Source of the DNA: Actinomycetota bacterium
GTDB taxonomy: Bacteria > Actinomycetota > Acidimicrobiia > IMCC26256 > PALSA-610
DNA length: 9,197 bases
Assembly: GCA_030839005.1 (NCBI GenBank)
Contig: JAUZEM010000505.1
Coordinates: 1-9,197 of the forward strand
Reading direction: 5' to 3'
The notes under the pieces are model-generated. The model saw only the letters and a program-made list of their open reading frames with translations, had not been told where the DNA came from and searched no databases. Below, piece by piece: positions 1 through 4,851 of the stretch (position 1 is the stretch's first letter; each line of letters begins with the position of its first letter). A program made the position numbers and the translations under genes.

Positions 1-268
1 CGCTGACCTTGCCGAGCTCGCCCGTCATCGACACGAGCTGCTGATCGATCAGGCCCTTCTTGCCGTCGAGCTCCGAAGTGGCCCGCAACCGCTCCTGGTC
101 GAGCAACGCCCGGTTGGCGTCGAGCAGGCGCGAGAGGAGCTCGCTCGAGTCGGGCGGTTTCGGCCCGTCGAACCGGCGCCGGCTCTGGGCCGTCCACACG
201 AGCACCCCGCCCGCCACGCATCCGAGCAGGCACGCCCCGACGACGCCGAAAACCACTGCGATCACCAT
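1..268 (-). CDS. rmuC: RmuC family protein, N-terminal part (cut by window edge)
   Basis: RmuC-family proteins are membrane-anchored, coiled-coil proteins with a nuclease-like C-terminal domain, linked in E. coli to limiting recombination at inverted repeats. Only the first 89 codons lie in the window. They begin MVIAVVFGVVGACLLGC, a single hydrophobic segment (about residues 2-25), followed by a charged linker and a helical heptad-like stretch (SSELLSRLLDANRALLDQER). The segment DGKKGLIDQQL near residues 68-78 is typical of actinobacterial RmuC just before the long coiled coil. The catalytic-like domain is outside the window, so intactness cannot be judged. The ATG at 268 is chosen because translation opens directly into the membrane segment and TAGGGT lies 6 bases upstream. 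It follows the lemA-like gene by 29 bases and may be co-transcribed with it. The family call is fairly secure from the N-terminus; the cellular role here is inferred. Confidence 0.8.
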   Translation of the reverse strand, partial: MVIAVVFGVVGACLLGCVAGGVLVWTAQSRRRFDGPKPPDSSELLSRLLDANRALLDQERLRATSELDGKKGLIDQQLVSMTGELGKVS

Positions 269-274
269 GGGTCG

Positions 275-280
275 ACCCTA
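275..280 (-). promoter_or_regulatory. Putative -10 hexamer for rmuC (TAGGGT), leaderless arrangement
   Basis: Read on the minus strand, TAGGGT fits the actinobacterial TAnnnT -10 consensus and ends 6 bases before the rmuC ATG, which would put transcription start at or next to the start codon. No convincing -35 is visible. The AGGG inside it could alternatively serve as a weak Shine-Dalgarno sequence, so the assignment is tentative. Confidence 0.35.
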
Positions 281-297
281 ACCACGAGGTGTGACAC

Positions 298-900
298 TCA
301 CGACGACGTCGTCGCAGTCGGGGTGGAGGAGGCGGAGGAGGCGGACGATGTCGTCGCCGTGGTGTCGAGCACCGGAATCTCGCCGTCGCCGAGCACGGAT
401 GCGATGACGGACCGCACCGGCCCTCGCCGTTCGTGCTCGTAGCTCGCGACCTTCTGGTTGAAGGCGAGCGCCTCGGGGCGCGAGGGATCGGCGAGAAACT
501 GAGCGAGCGCCGACAACACCGCCGCGTTGTTCCGCAGCCGCGGCGAGGCGGCGGCGGTGGCGACGAGCCGGCGGGCGAGCCCTTCGACGTCGTTCGCGGC
601 CGCGACTTGGATGGCGAGGGCGGAGTGCGCACGAACGTCGTGCCAACGGGCGAGGGTTCCGTCGACGTCGCCCGCGAGCGTTCGTATCGGCCCGGGGATC
701 GGTCGCAGCTTGGCGTCGATGACCGACAAGAGGTCGTAACGGTGATCGAGTCGTCCCGAGAGCGACGACCACGACGTGTCGACGTTGCTCTTCGCCTTCT
801 GGAGATCCGGACGTGCGCTCAACAGCGACGACCCGGCGCCCACGACGGCGGCCACGATCAGGACGGGGAGCAGCACGCGTACGACGCGCAGCACGTGCAT
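298..900 (-). CDS. LemA-like membrane-anchored protein
   Basis: This 200-residue protein has an N-terminal membrane anchor (about residues 5-28, VVRVLLPVLIVAAVVGAG) and an extracytoplasmic helical region. In that region, residues 34-65 (AKSNVDTSWSSLSGRLDHRYDLL...) resemble the first helix of LemA proteins, and FNQKVASYEHER (about 147-158) resembles the LemA helix that usually reads YN..V..YN. LemA proteins are small helical-bundle proteins of unclear biochemical function. The last 20 or so residues are almost only Ser, Thr, Ala and Pro, which is not part of the LemA fold and looks like a flexible tail. The ATG at 900 is the only start that opens straight into the hydrophobic segment; the same frame stays open far upstream through the divergent gene, but that is G+C-driven shadow. 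It lies 29 bases upstream of rmuC, suggesting a small minus-strand operon. LemA assignment is by pattern and the copy is divergent. Confidence 0.7.
   Translation of the reverse strand: MHVLRVVRVLLPVLIVAAVVGAGSSLLSARPDLQKAKSNVDTSWSSLSGRLDHRYDLLSVIDAKLRPIPGPIRTLAGDVDGTLARWHDVRAHSALAIQVAAANDVEGLARRLVATAAASPRLRNNAAVLSALAQFLADPSRPEALAFNQKVASYEHERRGPVRSVIASVLGDGEIPVLDTTATTSSASSASSTPTATTSS
325..345. repeat. 9-bp tandem repeat (GGAGGAGGC, 2.3 copies) in the lemA-like 3' end
   Basis: Two perfect copies of GGAGGAGGC (325-333 and 334-342) plus GGA lie within the coding region for the Ser/Ala tail (SSASSASS on the minus strand). The unit length is a multiple of three, so copy-number change would alter tail length without a frameshift. 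Confidence 0.8.
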
Positions 901-908
901 GACGGACG

Positions 909-914
909 ACCCTA
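909..914 (-). promoter_or_regulatory. Putative -10 hexamer for the lemA-like gene (TAGGGT)
   Basis: TAGGGT on the minus strand lies 8 bases before the ATG at 900 and is followed by CG.CC, as in front of rmuC. It fits TAnnnT and would give a leaderless or almost leaderless mRNA. A -35 at usual spacing would fall at about 932-937, inside the first copy of the intergenic direct repeat. No canonical -35 sequence is visible. Confidence 0.35.
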
Positions 915-927
915 GTCGTGCGCGGCT

Positions 928-1002
928 TCGAATTCGGTCATAGGGACCGCCAGGAGAACGCCCGAACTTCCGCGGAGAACCGCTCGAATTCGACCCAGGG
1001 AC
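928..1002. repeat. Imperfect 19-20 bp direct repeat in the divergent intergenic region
   Basis: Copy 1 (928-947) and copy 2 (984-1002) share the palindromic core TCGAATTCG followed 3-5 bases later by AGGGAC, in the same orientation with a 55-56 bp period. The second core extends to a 10-bp perfect palindrome (TCGAATTCGA). The A+T-rich core stands out in this G+C-rich DNA. Its position between two divergent genes, with copy 1 where the leftward -35 should be and copy 2 about 38 bp upstream of the rightward -10 candidate, suggests operator sites. The regulator is unknown. Confidence 0.6.
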
Positions 1003-1039
1003 AGATCCGCGGGCCGGCAACGGCGAAAGTCTTCCGGGA

Positions 1040-1062
1040 TAAGGTCGCGCGACAGAGGAGGA
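1040..1062 (+). promoter_or_regulatory. Putative -10 (TAAGGT) and strong ribosome binding site for the flavoprotein gene
   Basis: TAAGGT at 1040-1045 fits TAnnnT, and transcription would start near 1052. AGAGGAGGA at 1054-1062 is a near-perfect Shine-Dalgarno sequence 6 bases before the ATG at 1069, and it decides that start. No clear -35 is visible. Confidence 0.5.
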
Positions 1063-1068
1063 TGCGCG

Positions 1069-2487
1069 ATGGCGCGGATCGTCGTGATCGGCGGCGGAGT
1101 CGGCGGACTGACCAGCGGGATGTTGCTCGCTCGCGACGGCCACGACGTGACGGTGCTGGAGCGTGACGCCGCGTCGCCGCCGGATACGCCCGACGACGCG
1201 TGGAACAGCTGGGACCGGCGAGGCGTCAACCAGTTCCGCATGGTGCACTTCTTCGCCCCGCGTTTTCGCGCGCTGCTCGAGTCGGAGCTCCCCGACGTCG
1301 TCGTCGAGGCCGAGGCGTTGGGCGCGCTCCGTTACAACCCGATGCGCCTCGTTCCCGACGAGATGAGCGGTGGGTACCGCGACACCGACGCCGAGTTCGT
1401 GGCGCTGACGGCCCGCCGTCCGGTCATGGAGGCCGCGCTCGCCCGCGCCTGCGCGCGCACACCCGGGCTCGATGTGCGGCGCGGTGTCGCGGTCTCGGCG
1501 CTGCTCAGCGACGGCGACGTCGCGAGCGGCGTTCCGAACGTCGTCGGCGTACGCACCGACGCCGGCGACGAGCTGCACGCCGATCTCGTCGTCGACGCGG
1601 CTGGTCGTCGCTCCTCGTTGCCCGCGATGTTGACCGCGTTGGGTGCGCGCGCACCGGAGGAGGAGCTGGAGGACTCGGGCTTCATGTACTACGGGCGTCA
1701 TTTCCGCTCGGTCGACGGTTCGATCCCGCCGCTGATGTGCGGACTCCTGATGCCATGGGGAACGGTGTCGACGAGCACGTTGCCCGGCGACAACGGCACG
1801 TGGGGACTGGCCATCATCACGAGCGCGAAGGACGCGGCGTTGCGCGCCTTGAGGGATGTCGACACCTGGATGCGAACCTGGCGGGCGCTCCCGCTCGTGG
1901 CCCATTGGGTCGACGCCGAGCCCCTCGACGACGAGGTCGCGATCATGGCGAAGATCGAGGACCGCCACCGTTCGTTCGTAGTGGACGGCTTACCGGTCGC
2001 AACCGGTGTGCTCGCGGTCGCCGACTCGTGGGCGTGCACGAACCCGTCGCTCGGGCGCGGCGCGGCGATCGGCTTCATGCACGCGGTCGAGCTGCGCGAT
2101 CTGCTGCGGGTCGCGTCGATCGACTTCCCCATGGAGCTCGCACAGCGATGGCACGAGGTCACCGAGGCGACCGTAGAGCCCTACTACCGCGCGACGCTCG
2201 ACTTCGACCGGCATCGCCTCGCCGAGATCGACGCGGGCATCGAAGGCAAGATGTACGACCCCGGTGATCCTCAATGGGAGATCGGCCAGGCGCTCACGGC
2301 CGCGGCCGCGAAAGATCCTGACCTCTTTCGCGCATGGCTGAAGATCATTGCCGTGTTCGCCTGCCCCGACGAGGTGCTCGCGCCACCCGGCGTCGTTCAG
2401 AAGGTCGTGGAGCTCGGCGCGAACTGGCGTGACGAACCGTCGTTCGCACCGACACGCGAAGAGCTGTTGGCCGTCGTGGGCGGCTGA
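1069..2487 (+). CDS. FAD-dependent monooxygenase-like oxidoreductase
   Basis: This 472-residue flavoprotein resembles the group A (PHBH-like) monooxygenase fold. The Rossmann motif GGGVGG (residues 8-13) follows the first strand, and E31 ends the second strand where FAD ribose is bound. The region DRRGVNQFRMVHFF (49-62) matches the GVPQ..H.H segment of a large family of uncharacterised FAD monooxygenases. LVVDAAGRRS (173-182) is the third FAD-contacting strand. The usual GDA box that binds FAD phosphate is represented by ADSWACTNPSLGRGAAIGF (318-336), with ADS in place of GDA but the following P.LGRG retained. No signal peptide or membrane helix is seen, so it should be cytosolic. The ATG at 1069 follows an excellent ribosome binding site. 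The epoxide hydrolase gene starts 15 bases after its stop, suggesting sequential steps such as epoxidation then hydrolysis. Substrate is unknown; a saturating reductase rather than a monooxygenase cannot be excluded. Confidence 0.8.
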   Translation: MARIVVIGGGVGGLTSGMLLARDGHDVTVLERDAASPPDTPDDAWNSWDRRGVNQFRMVHFFAPRFRALLESELPDVVVEAEALGALRYNPMRLVPDEMSGGYRDTDAEFVALTARRPVMEAALARACARTPGLDVRRGVAVSALLSDGDVASGVPNVVGVRTDAGDELHADLVVDAAGRRSSLPAMLTALGARAPEEELEDSGFMYYGRHFRSVDGSIPPLMCGLLMPWGTVSTSTLPGDNGTWGLAIITSAKDAALRALRDVDTWMRTWRALPLVAHWVDAEPLDDEVAIMAKIEDRHRSFVVDGLPVATGVLAVADSWACTNPSLGRGAAIGFMHAVELRDLLRVASIDFPMELAQRWHEVTEATVEPYYRATLDFDRHRLAEIDAGIEGKMYDPGDPQWEIGQALTAAAAKDPDLFRAWLKIIAVFACPDEVLAPPGVVQKVVELGANWRDEPSFAPTREELLAVVGG

Positions 2488-2492
2488 TCAAC

Positions 2493-2498
2493 AGGGGG
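2493..2498 (+). promoter_or_regulatory. Ribosome binding site of the hydrolase gene
   Basis: AGGGGG lies 4 bases before the ATG at 2503, within the 15-base gap after the flavoprotein stop. It supports this start and separate initiation within one operon. Confidence 0.6.
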
Positions 2499-2502
2499 AA
2501 AG

Positions 2503-3315
2503 ATGCGCATCGATTCCAGTGGCGTGACGCTCGACGTGCAGGTCGAGGGCGACGGTCGCCCGGTCGTGTTGTTACACGGCTTTCCCGACACGAAACGATT
2601 GTGGTCGAAGCAAGTCCCGGCGCTGGTCGACGCCGGCTTCCAGGTGATCGTGCCCGACCAGCGCGGCTACGGAGCCAGCGACAAGCCGTCCGAGGTCGAG
2701 GCGTACTCCATCCCGTTCCTGGCAATCGATGTCACCGCGATCCTCGATCACCTCGGCCTCGAGCGCGCCCACGTCGTCGGGCACGACTGGGGTGCGGCCG
2801 TTGCGTGGGCGACGGCCGCCTTCGCGCCCGAACGCGTTGATCATCTCGTCGCGCTGTCCGTCGGTCACCCGACGGCGTTCTCGAGCATGGGCATGTCGCA
2901 GCGGGAGAAGTCGTGGTACATGCTGCTGTTCCAGTTCCGCGACATCGCCGAGCAGTGGCTCACGATGAATGACTGGGCGAACTTCCGCGAGTGGTCGCAG
3001 CACCCCGACACCGATGCGGTCATTTCCGATCTGCAGCGCGACAAGTCGTTGACGCCGGGCCTCGACTGGTACCGCGCCAACATCCCGCCGCAGGCGTTGA
3101 TCGATCCGCCTCTCGAGCTCCCGCCCGTGCAGGCGCCGACGATGGGTATGTGGAGCAGCGGCGACTTCGCTTTGCTCGAGGAGCAGATGAGCGGGTCGTC
3201 CAAGTACTGCGCCAACTCGTTCCGCTACGAGCGCGTCGAGGGTCCCGGACACTGGATGCAGTGGGAGGCGCCCGATCGGGTGAACGCACTCCTGCTCGAC
3301 TTCCTGCCGCGGTAA
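2503..3315 (+). CDS. Alpha/beta-hydrolase, epoxide hydrolase type
   Basis: Epoxide hydrolases of this fold open an epoxide through an Asp-ester intermediate to give a vicinal diol. The 270-residue product shows the oxyanion-hole motif HGFPD (25-29), the nucleophile elbow GHDWGA (93-98, nucleophile D95), a charge-relay acid at D211 (WSSGDFALL) and the catalytic histidine in GPGHW (H250). Two cap-domain tyrosines sit where epoxide hydrolases place their epoxide-activating pair: Y139 (SWYMLLFQF) and Y180 (LDWYRAN). Together these favour epoxide hydrolase over haloalkane dehalogenase or fluoroacetate dehalogenase, which share D/H/D but not the tyrosine pair. The length is slightly short for the family but no element is missing. 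No signal peptide is seen, so it should be cytosolic. It is the second gene of a likely operon with the flavoprotein, whose product could be its substrate; that link is inference. Confidence 0.87.
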   Translation: MRIDSSGVTLDVQVEGDGRPVVLLHGFPDTKRLWSKQVPALVDAGFQVIVPDQRGYGASDKPSEVEAYSIPFLAIDVTAILDHLGLERAHVVGHDWGAAVAWATAAFAPERVDHLVALSVGHPTAFSSMGMSQREKSWYMLLFQFRDIAEQWLTMNDWANFREWSQHPDTDAVISDLQRDKSLTPGLDWYRANIPPQALIDPPLELPPVQAPTMGMWSSGDFALLEEQMSGSSKYCANSFRYERVEGPGHWMQWEAPDRVNALLLDFLPR

Positions 3316-3345
3316 CTGGCGAAGGTCGCGCACAGTGGTGTAACG

Positions 3346-3426
3346 CACGCGTCACGCGTCCGCGACAGGCGCTGTGGACGATGGGCGAGTGCATCGTGGG
3401 TTGGTCGCCGAGCACGCGACACGCAT
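3346..3426. promoter_or_regulatory. Repeat-rich putative operator region upstream of the SARP gene
   Basis: In the 165-base gap 3316-3480 there is a perfect tandem heptamer CACGCGT-CACGCGT (3346-3359). A second, imperfect tandem pair CACGCGA-CACGCAT (3413-3426) follows in the same orientation with a 67-bp offset. Between them lies a dyad, ACGATG-N8-CATCGT (3378-3397). Closer to the gene, CCCGCCGG occurs twice (3434-3441, 3449-3456). SARP regulators are known to bind heptameric direct repeats, although usually with an 11-bp period. No good -10 box is visible. Some repetition is expected by chance in G+C-rich DNA. Confidence 0.35.
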
Positions 3427-3480
3427 CGCCGCTCCCGCCGGTTCTTCGCCCGCCGGCACTTTGACACGAGGCGAAACCGG

Positions 3481-4248
3481 ATGACCGGCACCGCGGTCGT
3501 CGACGGTCCGGGTCAGGAGCTGCCGAGTCACGAGCTGATGGTCTCGGTTCTCGACACGTTCACGTTCCGCGCCGGCGACCGCGCCCTCGCCCTTCCGAGC
3601 GGTTCGCGCAAGCTGCTCGCATTTCTCGCGCTCCGGGACCGGCCCGCAACCCGCCACCTCGTCGCATCGACGCTGTGGCCCGGGGCCCCGCCGCAGGACG
3701 CGGCGAGCAGCCTGCGTTCCGCGCTCTGGCGGCTCAAACCCACCGCGAGCGCCGCCGTCATCGTCGAGGATCTCGACCTCGGTCCGCATCCGGACGTGCG
3801 CGTCGACATACGCGAGTCGAGGGCGCTGGCGCACCGCTTGCTCGATCCGTCGAATGAGATTCTGCCGAGCGACGAGACCGCGGCGGCCGTCGCGTCGCTG
3901 TCGGTCGACCTGCTGCCCGGCTGGTACGACGACTGGGTCGTGATCGAGAACGAGGAATGGCACCAGCTCCGGTTGCACGCGCTCGAAGCCATGGCCGCAC
4001 ATCTCACGTTGAAGGGTCGGTGGGCCGAAGCTGTGATCGCCGCGCTCGCGGCCATACGCGCGGAGCCGCTTCGAGAAAGTGCGCACGGTGCGCTGATCAA
4101 GGTGTTCCTGGCCGAGGGAAACCAGATGGAAGCTCTCGAAGGTTTCAACCGGTATCGCACGATGCTGAAGGCCGAGCTCGGCATCGAGCCGACCGCGCAG
4201 CTGACCGGTCTCGTGAGCGACCTCGGACGGCGGCGATCGGACCCGTGA
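3481..4248 (+). CDS. SARP-family regulator (winged helix plus BTAD), stand-alone
   Basis: SARP-type activators combine an OmpR-like winged helix with a bacterial transcriptional activation domain (BTAD). The 255-residue product has the winged helix at about 21-112: FTFRAGDRALALP, then SRKLLAFLAL, the conserved LWP (65-67), and the recognition-helix segment SSLRSALWRLK (76-86). The BTAD, about 115-245, is recognised by LLPGWYDDWV (144-153), the HQLRLHALEA helix, EPLRESAHGALIKVFL (195-210) and the closing YRTMLKAELGIEPT (225-238). It ends directly after BTAD, with no ATPase or TPR domain, unlike AfsR-type proteins. ATG 3481 is preceded by ACGAGG at 3466-3471 (9-base spacing); an internal ATG at 3538 (codon 20) sits right before the domain and is a possible alternative. 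Likely a cytosolic DNA-binding activator. Targets are unknown; the neighbouring nuclease, cyclase and flavoprotein operons are candidates. Confidence 0.85.
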   Translation: MTGTAVVDGPGQELPSHELMVSVLDTFTFRAGDRALALPSGSRKLLAFLALRDRPATRHLVASTLWPGAPPQDAASSLRSALWRLKPTASAAVIVEDLDLGPHPDVRVDIRESRALAHRLLDPSNEILPSDETAAAVASLSVDLLPGWYDDWVVIENEEWHQLRLHALEAMAAHLTLKGRWAEAVIAALAAIRAEPLRESAHGALIKVFLAEGNQMEALEGFNRYRTMLKAELGIEPTAQLTGLVSDLGRRRSDP

Positions 4249-4253
4249 CATGT

Positions 4254-4300
4254 CGTCGGGCTTTGCGTCGGTTTGATCTGTCGCATCTGCTTGCTACGTT
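4254..4300 (+). promoter_or_regulatory. Putative leaderless promoter of the nuclease gene with adjoining direct repeat
   Basis: A -35-like TTGATC (4273-4278) and a -10-like TACGTT (4295-4300) are separated by 16 bases. The -10 ends 6 bases before the ATG at 4307, so transcription would begin at the start codon; no Shine-Dalgarno sequence is present. CGTCGG occurs at 4254-4259 and again at 4266-4271 (12-bp period), each followed by a TTTG, and the second copy abuts the -35. This layout resembles an activator site upstream of a promoter. Confidence 0.5.
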
Positions 4301-4306
4301 GCGGCC

Positions 4307-4801
4307 ATGGCTCGTTCCCGGGCCGCGTGCGCGACGCTCGCCGTCGCCCTGCTCGGGAGCGCCGGGTGGGGCTGGTGGTCGGGCGGTCGGGTCGCGGAGA
4401 GATTCGACGCAACCGTCGTGCACGTGGTCGATGGCGACACCATCGTCGTCGAGGTCGCGGACCGCACCGAGACGGTGCGCATCCTCGGAGCCGACACGCC
4501 CGAGACGGTCGATCCGCGCAAACCGGTGCAGTGCTACGGCCCGGAGGCGAGCGCCCACACGAAGGCGCGGCTCGCGCCCGGCACCCGGGTAACGCTCGAG
4601 ACCGACGCCGAGGCCCGTGACAAGTACGGCCGCCTGCTCGCGTACGTGTACGTCGGTGGCGTGCGCTACGACGACGAGCTGCTCCGGCTGGGTTTCGCGC
4701 GTCTGCTGATCATCCCGCCCAACGGCGTGCACGCCCGCGCGATGCTCCGGGCCGCACTGGAAGCTCGCGCGGCGCGCCGCGGCCTCTGGGGCGGGTGCTG
4801 A
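4307..4801 (+). CDS. Thermonuclease (staphylococcal nuclease homologue), exported or anchored
   Basis: SNase-like enzymes are calcium-dependent phosphodiesterases acting on DNA and RNA. The 164-residue product carries all the active-site residues in staphylococcal register at a constant offset of 23 residues: D44 in VDGDT (calcium), R58 in VRIL, D63 (calcium) and E66 (general base) in GADTPET, with R109 in DKYGRLLAY one residue off that offset (catalytic arginine). The C-terminal helix and the typical ending RRGLWG are present. Residues 1-27 (basic start, then ATLAVALLGSAGWGWW) form a signal peptide or N-terminal anchor, so it should act outside the membrane; there is no lipobox. The gene lies 58 bases after the SARP gene and 50 bases before the cyclase start, all on the same strand, with its own candidate leaderless promoter. 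A nutritional or extracellular-DNA role is more likely than intracellular defence. Confidence 0.88.
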   Translation: MARSRAACATLAVALLGSAGWGWWSGGRVAERFDATVVHVVDGDTIVVEVADRTETVRILGADTPETVDPRKPVQCYGPEASAHTKARLAPGTRVTLETDAEARDKYGRLLAYVYVGGVRYDDELLRLGFARLLIIPPNGVHARAMLRAALEARAARRGLWGGC

Positions 4802-4851
4802 CGCAGATCGACGCGGTGGCCACCCCGAGCCCGTGATGCGACACTTTGGAC

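Noticed and set aside
901..1968. Upstream extension of the lemA-like frame on the minus strand to a 556-residue protein
   Set aside because: The added part is Arg/His-rich shadow sequence antisense to the flavoprotein gene; the real protein starts at 900 with a membrane anchor.
3461..3466. Perfect TTGACA -35 box before the SARP gene
   Set aside because: No TAnnnT lies 16-18 bases downstream, and the position would put transcription start inside the coding region; it would only work with the internal ATG at 3538 and lacks a -10.
3352..4412. Long minus-strand open frames opposite the SARP gene (299 and 294 residues)
   Set aside because: Their compositions are Arg/Ser/Ala-biased with no domain, while the plus strand encodes a clear winged-helix/BTAD protein; typical antisense frames of G+C-rich DNA.
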